Source: MADRE2 sp964397015 (GTDB lineage Bacteria > Desulfobacterota > Desulfobacteria > Desulfobacterales > Desulfobacteraceae). From it: 58,586 bases of DNA. The stretch covers positions 1-58,586 of the forward strand of contig CAYNHL010000007.1 in assembly GCA_964397015.1 (NCBI GenBank), written 5' to 3'. Shown piece by piece: positions 1 to 8,771 of the stretch. The translations under genes were made by a program, and so were the position numbers. Under the pieces are notes generated by a model. That model saw only the letters and a program-made list of their open reading frames with translations, ran no database searches and had not been told where the DNA came from. Within the stretch, counting starts at the first letter, position 1. Every line of letters starts with the position of its first letter.

Positions 1-92
1 GTATTCAAATTGTAAAGAATGGGTGGATGTGTGTAAGTATGATTGATTTTACTGAACAACTGTTGACAACTTCAGTTCAATAAAAAATAAGC

Positions 93-175
93 GGGGTCAG
101 GCTTGCATTATTGCGTTTTTGACCCTTGACAGGAAACAGTTTTTGATAAAAACACAATAAAACAAGCCTGACCCC
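93..175. repeat. 83-bp palindromic repeat, REPIN/MITE-like
   Basis: Two 28-nt arms (93-120 and 148-175) are inverted copies with about 3 mismatches. The outer 13 nt, GGGGTCAGGCTTG and CAAGCCTGACCCC, are perfect. The centre is a 27-nt loop. The arms have the look of the palindromic units mobilised by REP-associated IS200-type transposases, but no transposase gene lies in the window. Transcribed RNA would fold into one long hairpin, so the element could also end transcription downstream of the leftward yeeE operon. Identity as a mobile repeat is inferred from structure only. Confidence 0.6.
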
Positions 176-265
176 TGGCATCATCGTTGATGCCCGAAAG
201 TTGAAAACTGATGTAAGAACCCTGTAAAACAGCAGCGCATGCCCGGACAGGCGCCGCCACTGAAT

Positions 266-820
266 TTAGACTTTTTCAGGCAGTTTCCATGCAATGAGCA
301 TGAAAACGACTCCGATAATTAAAGCCAGTAAAGTGCCTGGAATCGCAGGCAGCAGAGCCTGGAATTCATCTGAACCTGTCGCCAGCATAACTTTACCGCC
401 GGCAATCTCGTTAAACAGCCAGGTTTCTTGAATGCTGCCGTAGACCAGGGTGTAAATCAAAGCACCAAGCAAACCTCCGGCAACGAAGAACAAAGCGTCT
501 TTCCGGCCGTCTGCAAGTGCGGTCAGGCTTGTTCCGGGACAGTATCCGGCCACGGCGAACCCAAGACCGAGAAGTGCTCCTCCGACGATCACACTGGCAT
601 AACTGCTTTTGACGGAGAGATGTCCAACGTCGATCACACCAGCGGCCATCAGGAGGAATAACAGAACACTGCTGACGCCGATACCAAAAAATATGGCCTT
701 CATGAGGTGCAGATCCTTCAATCGCATCATATTAATAATATTTTGGGGATTGGTTGCACCAACCCGCTGCAGGGCAAAACCAAAAAATATTCCAAGCAGG
801 ATCGCAAGAAAAATTGTCAT
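266..820 (-). CDS. YeeE/YedE-family sulfur transporter half (PmpB-like)
   Basis: This 184-residue integral membrane protein has about five hydrophobic segments. It carries the conserved Cys motif GYCPGTSLTA (Cys94) typical of the short YeeE/YedE (TsuA-related) proteins that move thiosulfate or related sulfur species across the inner membrane. The start at 820 is chosen because AGGAGGTGCTTT lies directly upstream; a longer reading reaches into the neighbouring gene. It follows the other YeeE half by 10 nt and is the last gene of the arsR-yeeE-yedE operon. Paired short YeeE proteins next to an ArsR regulator match the PmpAB arrangement. Substrate (thiosulfate, persulfide or another reduced sulfur species) cannot be told from sequence. 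Confidence 0.85.
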   Translation of the reverse strand: MTIFLAILLGIFFGFALQRVGATNPQNIINMMRLKDLHLMKAIFFGIGVSSVLLFLLMAAGVIDVGHLSVKSSYASVIVGGALLGLGFAVAGYCPGTSLTALADGRKDALFFVAGGLLGALIYTLVYGSIQETWLFNEIAGGKVMLATGSDEFQALLPAIPGTLLALIIGVVFMLIAWKLPEKV

Positions 821-830
821 AAAGCACCTC

Positions 831-1397
831 CTAATTTCTTTTATAGACAAGAATCGCTGCAGGGACACCAATGGCAAAGGCCCCAATGGCAAACAGATAG
901 CCACTCAAAGATGTCTGCATCATGCCGCTCATCATATGACCGCTGGTACAACCCCCGGCCAGACGGGCGCCAAACAGGACCAGCACTCCGGCAAAAAATA
1001 CGGTTACATACCGTAACGCCGGATTATCTCCAAAGCGCTGCCTCCAGACTTCAGGGGCGCTTCGATCCAGTTTCGATGCCTGCGGTCCACCTATACGGGA
1101 GGATAAAAAGGCCCCCGCAACCATGGCGAGAACAAAAATAAAGCTGTAGTTGATTGGATTCGCGATATTTTTGGCATACTTGCCGCCGCTCTTGTTCAAA
1201 TATGCATTTGAACTGCTGTAGCCGGATTTACTCTCCGGATCTTTCTGGACCACGGTGTCTGAGAACAGTCCCCAAATGATACCGTCAGCGATCACGAACT
1301 GTGTCGACACGCCAATGGGTTTTACAAAAGCGACAGCGACAAGGAACGCTGCCCCAAGTAATAAACCGCCTTTAAACCAGTTCAGTTGTCCATTCAT
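831..1397 (-). CDS. YeeE/YedE-family sulfur transporter half (PmpA-like)
   Basis: This 188-residue membrane protein has the family motif AGGCTSGHMMSGMM, with Cys150 as the likely sulfur-relay cysteine. Hydrophobic spans lie near residues 8-27, 83-100, 130-147 and 165-185. A soluble loop (about 48-80) lies between the first two. GGAGG sits 6 nt before the ATG. The gene begins 1 nt after the arsR stop, so it is translated with the regulator. With the downstream half it probably forms one two-chain channel equivalent to a full-length YeeE. Family assignment is firm; the transported sulfur species is inferred. Confidence 0.87.
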   Translation of the reverse strand: MNGQLNWFKGGLLLGAAFLVAVAFVKPIGVSTQFVIADGIIWGLFSDTVVQKDPESKSGYSSSNAYLNKSGGKYAKNIANPINYSFIFVLAMVAGAFLSSRIGGPQASKLDRSAPEVWRQRFGDNPALRYVTVFFAGVLVLFGARLAGGCTSGHMMSGMMQTSLSGYLFAIGAFAIGVPAAILVYKRN

Positions 1398-1398
1398 G

Positions 1399-1719
1399 TT
1401 AATCCTCCTTATCCTTTTTTTTGCAATAGATTGTATTTAAGACCTCTAATATTTCCAATACAGCCCGGCTCTTCAGGCGATAGTAGATCACCTGGCTTTC
1501 ACGCCGGGTGCCCACGAGATCTGCCTGCCGCAGATTTGCCAGATGCTGAGACAGAGCGGACTGGCTTAGAGGAACGGCTCGATTGAGCTCGCTGACAGTG
1601 CGTTCGCCTTTTATCAACTGGCACAGTACCATCAGCCGGCTGGGGTGACTCATGCTCTTGAGCAGTTTTGCCGCCTCTTCTGCGCTTGCTTCCAGTTTTT
1701 CAGGATCAATTTGTCCCAC
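1399..1719 (-). CDS. ArsR-family persulfide-sensing repressor (SqrR/BigR-like)
   Basis: This is a 106-residue winged-helix regulator with the ArsR helix-turn-helix (VSELNRAVPLSQSALSQHLANL, about 42-63). It lacks the ArsR/SmtB metal motif. Its only cysteines are Cys33 and Cys99. Their 66-residue spacing equals that of Cys41/Cys107 in SqrR, which form a tetrasulfide bridge with reactive sulfur species. The start is GTG at 1719. It heads the operon with the two YeeE halves, and a perfect 16-bp palindrome sits beside its promoter. The natural reading is a repressor released by persulfide that turns on sulfur transport. The cysteine match is seen; persulfide sensing is inferred. Confidence 0.88.
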   Translation of the reverse strand: MGQIDPEKLEASAEEAAKLLKSMSHPSRLMVLCQLIKGERTVSELNRAVPLSQSALSQHLANLRQADLVGTRRESQVIYYRLKSRAVLEILEVLNTIYCKKKDKED

Positions 1720-1738
1720 AGGTCTGTCCAGGCTATAG

Positions 1739-1784
1739 TTTAGTATTTACTAAATTAGTATAATTTGATATTATGATTTGTCAA
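1739..1784 (-). promoter_or_regulatory. Promoter and palindromic operator of the arsR-yeeE operon
   Basis: On the minus strand TTGACA (1784-1779) is followed after 16 nt by TATACT (1762-1757). Just downstream of this -10 is a perfect 16-bp palindrome, TTTAGTATTTACTAAA (1739-1754), and a further half-site TTAGTAT overlaps the -10. A dimeric ArsR-type repressor bound here would cover the transcription start and silence its own operon. It may also affect the divergent radical SAM gene. Sequence elements are visible; binding is inferred. Confidence 0.75.
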
Positions 1785-1818
1785 CAGCATTATAAAATAA
1801 TAAAGGAGAAACAAGGAT

Positions 1819-2733
1819 ATGAATATGGATGTCGGCAATTTAGAAGAACCTGTTTTCAGGCCTCCTTCAGAGTGGGATTCATTGTTGATTGGTGTCACAA
1901 ACGGGTGCACTCACAGATGTACGTTCTGCTCCATGTACCGGACAAAAAAATTTTCAGTGCGGAAGGATATCGAGGATATTAAAAACGATATCCGTAATGC
2001 CGGGAAAATGTTCGGAAACCGGGTTGAAAAAATATTTTTTGAAGACGGCAATGCATTTGTCGTAAAAGCTGATGTCCTCGTTGAATTGACGAAATATTGT
2101 TATCAGGTGCATCCAAATTTAAGAAAAGTCAGTTCTTATGCTCATGTCAAGGATATCCTCAATAAGCCTGATGATGACCTGAAACGGCTTGCCGAAGCCG
2201 GATTTACAATGGTATATGTGGGGATCGAGAGCGGGGATGACCAGGTCCTGAAAGACTGCAACAAAGGGGCGACCCAGGACGATTACGCACTGGCTGCTCA
2301 AAAATGCCATCAGGCAGGAATTGACTGGTCAGGGATCTTCCTGCTCGGTCTTGCCGGCAATGACCCGGAAAAAAGCCACAGGCATGCTGTCGAGTCGGCA
2401 AAATTGATAAATCGCATGGTTCCCCCAACGCCAAGGAAGTGGTATATTTCACCTCTCACACTGGAGATGACCCCGGGGTCGGAGATACTTGCACAGAATA
2501 GGGAAAACAAGTTCGAACCATGTACTTCAACCCGGGTTTTAGAGGAATTGTACACCCTTATAGATAACACAGCCGACGACCTGACCGGTTGCATATTCAA
2601 CACGAATCATGCTTCCAATTATCTGAGTTTGAAAGGTGAGCTGGGGAAAGACAAAAAAGATTTTTTGTACAGGATTGAAGCCGGTATCAAAGACCCGAAG
2701 GTCAGGCGCCCTGAATACATGCGCGGACTGTAA
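1819..2733 (+). CDS. Radical SAM protein
   Basis: A 304-residue cytosolic radical SAM enzyme. The [4Fe-4S]/SAM motif is CTHRCTFC (Cys30, Cys34, Cys37; CX3CX2C), followed by a TIM-barrel-like region with VGIESGDDQVLK, typical of Elp3/MiaB-type radical SAM cores. There is no added cobalamin, TRAM or SPASM domain. GGAGAAACAAGGAT precedes the ATG. It is monocistronic, divergent from the persulfide repressor, and followed by a strong terminator hairpin. It resembles the radical SAM protein at 17.6-18.7 kb in the PPSE start and TFC-MY-T-KF motif, so the two are probably paralogues. The reaction is unknown. Confidence 0.85.
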   Translation: MNMDVGNLEEPVFRPPSEWDSLLIGVTNGCTHRCTFCSMYRTKKFSVRKDIEDIKNDIRNAGKMFGNRVEKIFFEDGNAFVVKADVLVELTKYCYQVHPNLRKVSSYAHVKDILNKPDDDLKRLAEAGFTMVYVGIESGDDQVLKDCNKGATQDDYALAAQKCHQAGIDWSGIFLLGLAGNDPEKSHRHAVESAKLINRMVPPTPRKWYISPLTLEMTPGSEILAQNRENKFEPCTSTRVLEELYTLIDNTADDLTGCIFNTNHASNYLSLKGELGKDKKDFLYRIEAGIKDPKVRRPEYMRGL

Positions 2734-2748
2734 ATATGAGGACTTACA

Positions 2749-2785
2749 GCGCCCGGACCGTTCGCAAAAAAAACGGCCCGGGCGC
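2749..2785 (+). terminator. Intrinsic terminator hairpin between convergent genes
   Basis: A 14-bp stem (GCGCCCGGACCGTT at 2749-2762 with AACGGCCCGGGCGC at 2772-2785) has one mismatch and a 9-nt A-rich loop, and is followed by TTTGT. It ends the rightward radical SAM transcript. The same hairpin lies just past the stop of the leftward phospholipase-like gene. Confidence 0.8.
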
Positions 2786-2808
2786 TTTGTGTCTGAAAAA
2801 ACTTTATT

Positions 2809-4305
2809 TTATTTTCCGATGGAATGATAGTAACTGATCAGGTGCATGCTGTATGACTGCAGCAGATCTGCCAGTGTCTGTGTCATGTCATCCACGGCCT
2901 TTTGTCCTTTTTCAGACAAAACTGTCTCTATCAGCCTGTCGAGTTCGGGTGACCCGGGTGTCTTGAACTCCGGATCTGAAACCAGCTGGTCCGGCATTCG
3001 TGTCTCGAGTATCCGGTCCACATGATCGGCCCTTTCTGCGGCTTCTTTAGCCGCAATTTCCCGTGGGAAACGTGTATGGTAGGAAACTGTATCTGGCGGG
3101 TTTTTCAATGCAGCAAGCAGTGGATGATCGTCGTTTTTCTGCAGGTATGCCTCCCGCAGGGTCAGCAACTGGAAGTGCTCAAGCACGGCGTGCCGGTTGC
3201 TTACGAGCTGCACGGCATTGTCCTTGCTTTTGGGAAACCCTGCCATGGCTTTTATATTGGTCCATATCATACTGAAGGTGCCGACTCCCGGCAGTGCAAC
3301 TGCATGGTAGGGCATTGACAGGTCCCCTAAATAATGCATGCCCCAGCCCATGAATCTGTATCCCCAGTATGGGTTGCCGGATTTAAAGGCAAACTCTGCA
3401 AGTGACCTGAACTGGTTGATGCGGTATTCAGGGAGTGTCTTTTTCAAAAAGGGCCCGGCCATGAATACAAGTCTGGCTTCGTGGTAGAACCCCATGTGAA
3501 AAGGCGCCTGGCTCCCGTATTCAAGATCGGGATCGCCAAAGGGCTGGGGGCCGAACCCATACTGATCCCCCTGCGGCGTGCCATTGTCTTCAAAAAGTCC
3601 CAGGTCAAGGCCGTAATCAGGTTCATCGGTTGCAGTACACAGAACTGCTCTTGCTGAAACCTGTTCACCTTCCTGCAGTTTTGTGTAGGTTGTTTTTTCC
3701 ATGGAAGATATATTGCTGAGCGTGGTTAGCTGGCCCGGGTCGATTGACGGTCGCCCCTTAGATGATTCATTTGGAAGAAGATGCAGGTACAACTGCATTT
3801 TCACATTGGGATTCAACCGCACCGCATGGTAGAATCTTTCAAGAATATCGTCGTGATTTCCGGTGGCATTGAAACGCAACGTATCGGGCAAGGGCGGGTA
3901 GTAATCCAGATGCTGCCGCAACCATGCTTCCTGGGCGGCCAGCTCTTTTTCAAGCTCTTTTTCATTTTCAATCAAAAAGCTTTTCAGCGAGGTGACCTTT
4001 ACAGGGGCTGCGGTGCTCAATTCGGTGATCTGTGTGAGAACCGGCCTGGTCATAAGCGGGTGTTCAGACCATGCCATCGCGTCGGTACCGGAAACTGACA
4101 GGCAGAAAATGATCATGACCAACCATTTTTTCAACTGGTATTTTTCGGCAAGCCGCGATTGTTCTTCAGGTGCAAGTGATTTCATGTAGCTGTTCCACCC
4201 CGGGCAGAAACCGGTGTGCCACCTCCATAACCTTCCCAGAAGCGATTTGGGATTGCGGTCGTATTTTTCCCTGAATCTGCACTGAGGGCAATTGTGTTTT
4301 GTCAT
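2809..4305 (-). CDS. Zinc-dependent phospholipase C-like secreted protein with N-terminal Cys/His extension
   Basis: This 498-residue protein belongs to the zinc phospholipase C/P1 nuclease fold. Around residue 324 HYLGDLSMPYH gives H-x3-D-x5-H, and about 36 residues on HAVLE gives H-x3-E. These match the spacing of His126, Asp130, His136 and His148/Glu152 in clostridial alpha-toxin. A hydrophobic signal (about 61-73) ends in AMA followed by Trp79, so cleavage would expose the N-terminal Trp that ligates zinc in these enzymes. Oddly, about 60 residues precede the signal and hold CPQC, a WRWH motif and a further Cys. This looks like a fused zinc-binding module, or an upstream start that is not used. 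Internal Met codons near the signal are alternative starts. Lipase activity is inferred. Confidence 0.75.
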   Translation of the reverse strand: MTKHNCPQCRFREKYDRNPKSLLGRLWRWHTGFCPGWNSYMKSLAPEEQSRLAEKYQLKKWLVMIIFCLSVSGTDAMAWSEHPLMTRPVLTQITELSTAAPVKVTSLKSFLIENEKELEKELAAQEAWLRQHLDYYPPLPDTLRFNATGNHDDILERFYHAVRLNPNVKMQLYLHLLPNESSKGRPSIDPGQLTTLSNISSMEKTTYTKLQEGEQVSARAVLCTATDEPDYGLDLGLFEDNGTPQGDQYGFGPQPFGDPDLEYGSQAPFHMGFYHEARLVFMAGPFLKKTLPEYRINQFRSLAEFAFKSGNPYWGYRFMGWGMHYLGDLSMPYHAVALPGVGTFSMIWTNIKAMAGFPKSKDNAVQLVSNRHAVLEHFQLLTLREAYLQKNDDHPLLAALKNPPDTVSYHTRFPREIAAKEAAERADHVDRILETRMPDQLVSDPEFKTPGSPELDRLIETVLSEKGQKAVDDMTQTLADLLQSYSMHLISYYHSIGK

Positions 4306-4504
4306 ATCCAGTCCTTTTTTTAGGTTGCAGTTTTTTTACATTTTGCTATTGTAATAACACAAAACAGTTATTAAATCGTATCTTTTTTTTGTTGAATATT
4401 CCGGTCTTTAGCGATCATGCAAACGGGATCACCCTCTTACCGGGCGGTGACGCAGCAGGAAGATACACCCGGCGAAGTTGAACAGGCTTGAGAGGAGACA
4501 GGAT

Positions 4505-7363
4505 TTGCCGGCATCGATTTTTTTCCGATTGTTTAAAAATATGTCTTTGAAGACGGTTCTCGTTTTTCCTTTTGTCTGTCTGACTTTACTGGCATTGGCC
4601 CTGGTCGGCTATGTATCCATGCGAAACGGGCAGCAGGCTGTCAATAATGTTGCACACCAGCTTAGAAACGAAATCAATACCCGGATTGTCGAGCACCTGG
4701 ATAATTTTTTGTCTATACCGCACAGGATAAACCGGAACAATGCCATCGTCATAGGGCAGGGTGCGGTCCAGGCCACTGACCAGGCGTCATTGACAAGTTA
4801 TTTCCAGGAACAGGTCCAGGTATTTGACACTGTCACAAGCATTTATTTTTCCAATACCGCAGGCGGTCTTGCCAATGCCGGCCGAGAGGGGTCGCAGGGC
4901 CGACCCTATATCATTTATACAAAGGATTTTAAAAGCGGTCCGTTTTACAAATATGCCGTTGATCAGCAAGGTGAAAGAGGCGAGCTTTTGTTGACCCTGC
5001 CCAGTTTTGACGGGCGTACACGTCCCTGGTACCGGAATGCAGTAAGCAAAAAAACCGGAATCTGGAGTGATGTCTATATTCTGTTTACAGGCCAGGACAT
5101 GTCCATTTGCGCCAGCCGGACGGTATACGGTGATGGCGGGGAACTGCTGGGAGTAACTGCGGTGGATCTTTTTCTGTCACATTTGTCGGATTTTCTTTCC
5201 ACTCTTGAAGTAGGGCGGACCGGTCACAGTTTTATCATGGAGCGGTCAGGACTGCTGATCGCTTCGTCCACCGGCGAAACCCTTTTAAGGGATTCAGAGG
5301 ATGAGAGTGTCAAGGAGAGGATCAGAGTAACGGACAGTGCAACGCGCCTTGTCCGGGAAGCAGCCGGGGCACTGGCCGCATCTTTCGGAGGATATGACCT
5401 GGTATCCGGCAACCGCGAGTTTGATTTCAGGTTTGACAACCAGGCACATTTCGGACAGGTAACGGCATTTCAAGATCCTTACGGGCTTGACTGGCTCATA
5501 GTCACTGCCATACCGCAAAACGATTTCATGGCCCATATCAATGCCAACAACAGGATAACTTTTTTCCTGATGATCCTCACTCTTGTCGTTGCAGCAGGTG
5601 TAAGCGTATTTATTGCCGGAAAAATACTGAAACCGGTGTCCGATCTGAGACGTTTCGCCCGGTCATTGTCCAAAGGGAACTGGAGTCAGGTTTTTCAAGG
5701 ACATACCCGGATAACTGAAATTCAGGCTCTGGCCACATCTTTTCATCATATGGCCGGGCAGTTAAAGCAGATGTTTGACGGTTTGAACAATGAAATTGCC
5801 GAACGCCGGCAGGCACAGGCCGCATTGAAAACATCCCATGAAAGATTTTTAACGGTTCTGAACAGCATCGATGCCACGATTTACGTGGCGGATATGGATA
5901 CCCATGAAATTATTTTCATGAACCAGCATATGATAAAGCTTTTCGGCCGGGACATGACAGGAGAGATATGCTGGAGTTCCTTCAGGGGTGAATCGGGACC
6001 ATGTCCGCATTGCACCAACGACAGGCTGCTCGATGATCAGGGCGGTCATACCGGGGTGCATGTATGGCATGATAAAAATCCCGTTACTGGAAGGTGGTTC
6101 ATCAATCATGACAGGGCCATTGAATGGGTTGACGGCAGGATGGTCCGGCTCCAGGTGGCAACCGACATCACCGAGATGAAAAAAATGGAAAAAGCCCTCC
6201 GCCAGGCACAGAAAATGGAATCCATCGGCACCCTGGCCGGTGGTATCGCCCATGACTTCAACAATATTCTGTTTCCCATTGTTGGCATGTCTGAACTGCT
6301 GATGGAAGACCTGGAGGAAGGCGGCCAGGCGTATGACAATGCCCGGGAAATACTGACGGCGGCAAAACGGGGCAGCAATCTTGTAAGGCAGATACTTGCC
6401 TTCAGTCGCCAGACCGGCAATGAAACCGTGCCGGTCAGCCTTCAGCAGGTACTCGACGAGGTGCTTGCACTTTCCCAGGCCACCCTGCCGTCTGATATTG
6501 TCATCACCAGGGACATACAGGATGGCTGCGGCATGGTCATGGCGGACCCGACCCAGATTCACCAGGTCGTCATGAACCTTGTGACCAATACATTCCATGC
6601 ACTGGAACCAGGAGGAGGAAAAATAAGTATACAGCTCGAGGAAAAACTGTTGTCCGGGCGGGCCCTGCCTGACAGCAGCATGGAACCGGGGCCGTATGCA
6701 TTGCTGTCTGTTGCCGACAATGGTTGTGGTATAAGTGCTGCGGTCAAAGACAGGATTTTCGATCCATATTTTACGACAAAAGAGCAGGGTAAAGGAACCG
6801 GACTCGGTCTTTCCATGGTACATGGTATCGTGAAATCCTGCAGGGGAGATATCAAGGTATACAGTGAAATCGGCAAAGGCACCGAATTCCAGGTTTACCT
6901 GCCGGTAACGGACCCTCTGGACAGCAGGCCTGAAACAGGAGATGTTTCTGAAGATTCTTCAAAGAAATTCCCCCTTGGAGATGAACATATTCTCCTGGTG
7001 GATGATGAAACAGCCATCGTCCAGATAGAAAGCCAGATACTGGATCGTTTGGGCTACAGGGTTACCGCCTGCAGCGGCAGTCTCGAGGCCCTTGAAACAT
7101 TCAGGGCAGGGCCGGATGATTTTGACCTGGTCCTGACCGACATGACCATGCCCGATATGACCGGGGATAAGCTGGCCGGCGAGCTGATAGTGATCCGGCC
7201 GGATATACCTGTTATTCTGTGTACAGGGTTCAGCGAACTGATCAATGAAGAAAATGCCGCTGCTCACGGCATCAGGGGGTTTTTGATGAAACCGGTGAAT
7301 ATTTCGGAACTGGCCGGCATGATTCGAAAGGTGCTGGACGACTACCACGATCTCGACGAATGA
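4505..7363 (+). CDS. Hybrid sensor histidine kinase (Cache-HAMP-PAS-HisKA-HATPase-REC)
   Basis: This is a membrane-bound two-component kinase of 952 residues. TM1 lies near 17-37. A periplasmic dCache sensor follows (about 45-345; RPWYRNAV motif), then TM2 near 352-375, HAMP, and a PAS domain (about 447-560). HisKA carries GGIAHDFNN with the phospho-His near 582. HATPase has N and G boxes (NLVTNTFHAL, GTGLGLSMVHGIV). The C-terminal receiver has Asp near 879 (LTDMTMPD) and the switch Lys in LMKPV. The TTG at 4505 is chosen because GAGGAG lies 7 nt upstream; an in-frame TTG at 4478 and an ATG at 4541 have no such site. No response regulator lies next to it, so its partner is elsewhere. The dCache ligand is unknown. 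Confidence 0.9.
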   Translation: MPASIFFRLFKNMSLKTVLVFPFVCLTLLALALVGYVSMRNGQQAVNNVAHQLRNEINTRIVEHLDNFLSIPHRINRNNAIVIGQGAVQATDQASLTSYFQEQVQVFDTVTSIYFSNTAGGLANAGREGSQGRPYIIYTKDFKSGPFYKYAVDQQGERGELLLTLPSFDGRTRPWYRNAVSKKTGIWSDVYILFTGQDMSICASRTVYGDGGELLGVTAVDLFLSHLSDFLSTLEVGRTGHSFIMERSGLLIASSTGETLLRDSEDESVKERIRVTDSATRLVREAAGALAASFGGYDLVSGNREFDFRFDNQAHFGQVTAFQDPYGLDWLIVTAIPQNDFMAHINANNRITFFLMILTLVVAAGVSVFIAGKILKPVSDLRRFARSLSKGNWSQVFQGHTRITEIQALATSFHHMAGQLKQMFDGLNNEIAERRQAQAALKTSHERFLTVLNSIDATIYVADMDTHEIIFMNQHMIKLFGRDMTGEICWSSFRGESGPCPHCTNDRLLDDQGGHTGVHVWHDKNPVTGRWFINHDRAIEWVDGRMVRLQVATDITEMKKMEKALRQAQKMESIGTLAGGIAHDFNNILFPIVGMSELLMEDLEEGGQAYDNAREILTAAKRGSNLVRQILAFSRQTGNETVPVSLQQVLDEVLALSQATLPSDIVITRDIQDGCGMVMADPTQIHQVVMNLVTNTFHALEPGGGKISIQLEEKLLSGRALPDSSMEPGPYALLSVADNGCGISAAVKDRIFDPYFTTKEQGKGTGLGLSMVHGIVKSCRGDIKVYSEIGKGTEFQVYLPVTDPLDSRPETGDVSEDSSKKFPLGDEHILLVDDETAIVQIESQILDRLGYRVTACSGSLEALETFRAGPDDFDLVLTDMTMPDMTGDKLAGELIVIRPDIPVILCTGFSELINEENAAAHGIRGFLMKPVNISELAGMIRKVLDDYHDLDE

Positions 7364-7367
7364 ATCT

Positions 7368-8771
7368 TCAACTGCTCATCTGCAGGAATAAGGTCAGCAG
7401 TCCCAGGTAGATAAAAAGCCCCAGGATATCGTTCAATGTGGTAATGAAAGGACCGGTGGCAAGTGCCGGATCGATGTCCATTTTTTTCAGGATAAAAGGT
7501 ACGGCGGAACCTGTAAAACCGGAATTCAGGATAATCAGTACGCCGGCCAGTGCCACAATCGCGCCCAGAGCGTAATCGGAAAGCCAGAAACCAACGATCA
7601 GGCCCAGAAGAATCCCGCAGGATATACCGTTGATAAGGGCGACCTTCATTTCCAGCCAGAGCCTTTTTTTAATATTCACAAGGCTGATTCCGCCGGTGGC
7701 TATCCCCCTCACTATAATAGTCGCCGCCTGGGTTCCGGTGTTTCCGCCTATGCCCATGATTACGGGAAAGAAAAAGGACAGGGCGATGACCTTTTCCAGG
7801 GTTGTTTCGAACCGGTGTATCACAAAAGCGGCAACAATGCCGCCGAATACCCCGGTTATCAGCCAGGGCAACCGGGCTCTTGATATTTTAAAAGGGGATT
7901 CTTCAGTTATTTTTTGTCCGATGGCACCGGTCATCAGGGAAAGATCCTCATCCACTTCTTCTTCGATCACGTCAATGATATCATCATGTGTGATACGTCC
8001 AGCCAGCCTGTGGTTGCCATCCACCACAGGCATGTTGACCAGGTCATATTTTTTAAATTTTAAGGCGACTTCTTCCTGATCCTCGTGGACATTGACGGAC
8101 ATCACATCCGGGTTCATGATATCGTTTATTTTCCGACCAGGTGTTTCAAGCAGGAGGGTTTTTAACGATATAACACCTGTAAGCCTGCCGGAACTGTCCA
8201 CCACAAAGACATGATAGAGATACTTTATTGTATCCTTTTTTTCACCAATGGCCTGGACGGCATCTTGAACCAGGCCGCTTTGCGGTACGGACACGACATC
8301 CAGGTCCATAATACCCCCGGCCGTATCCTTGCCGTACTGCAAAAGTTTTTCAAGTTTCCTGGAAAATGAGGGATCGAGCATGCCGAGAATATCGCCGGCG
8401 CGTGTGTCAGGAAGATTTCCAATGATGTCGACGGCATCGTCAGCATGAATATATTGAAGAGCCTTTGAAACCAGGCTGTTTTCAAGGCCTTCCAATATAA
8501 GTTTCCGGACGGGGGGTTCAATCTCGACCAGGATTTTTGCGGCCTGTTCAGCAGACAGGGCGTTGAAAGTGAAAAACCGCTCGTTAGGTTCCAGGTGCTC
8601 AATTACATCAGCAATGTCGGCCGGCAGGAGTTCATCAAGAAATGCCGACAATGCATTTTCATCCTTTTTCCGGATGAGCCCCCTGATCTTTTTAACCAGG
8701 CTTTTATCGATATGGACAGGCCTTCTGGAATCCCTTGGTTGTCGATGGTTTCGGCTCAATCGAGAGAACAT
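7368..8771 (-). CDS. mgtE: MgtE magnesium transporter
   Basis: This is an inner-membrane Mg2+ channel of about 467 residues. The cytosolic N domain with MgtE repeats (about 25-125) is followed by two CBS domains (about 130-255). A five-helix pore region carries the hallmark GIGGNTGTQ and GPFITTLNDILG motifs that line the ion path and dimer contact. Length is normal for the family. The ATG at 8771 overlaps the end of the upstream Cys-rich gene by 16 nt; a GTG at 8786 is also in frame and neither has an ideal SD. Mg2+ sensing by the N and CBS domains is known for the family. Its place behind a helicase gene is unusual. Confidence 0.93.
   Translation of the reverse strand: MFSRLSRNHRQPRDSRRPVHIDKSLVKKIRGLIRKKDENALSAFLDELLPADIADVIEHLEPNERFFTFNALSAEQAAKILVEIEPPVRKLILEGLENSLVSKALQYIHADDAVDIIGNLPDTRAGDILGMLDPSFSRKLEKLLQYGKDTAGGIMDLDVVSVPQSGLVQDAVQAIGEKKDTIKYLYHVFVVDSSGRLTGVISLKTLLLETPGRKINDIMNPDVMSVNVHEDQEEVALKFKKYDLVNMPVVDGNHRLAGRITHDDIIDVIEEEVDEDLSLMTGAIGQKITEESPFKISRARLPWLITGVFGGIVAAFVIHRFETTLEKVIALSFFFPVIMGIGGNTGTQAATIIVRGIATGGISLVNIKKRLWLEMKVALINGISCGILLGLIVGFWLSDYALGAIVALAGVLIILNSGFTGSAVPFILKKMDIDPALATGPFITTLNDILGLFIYLGLLTLFLQMSS

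Noticed and set aside
5849..6823. A 324-codon open frame antisense to the first hybrid kinase.
   Set aside because: It lies wholly inside a well-supported kinase gene and has no domain or SD; it is a shadow of codon bias.
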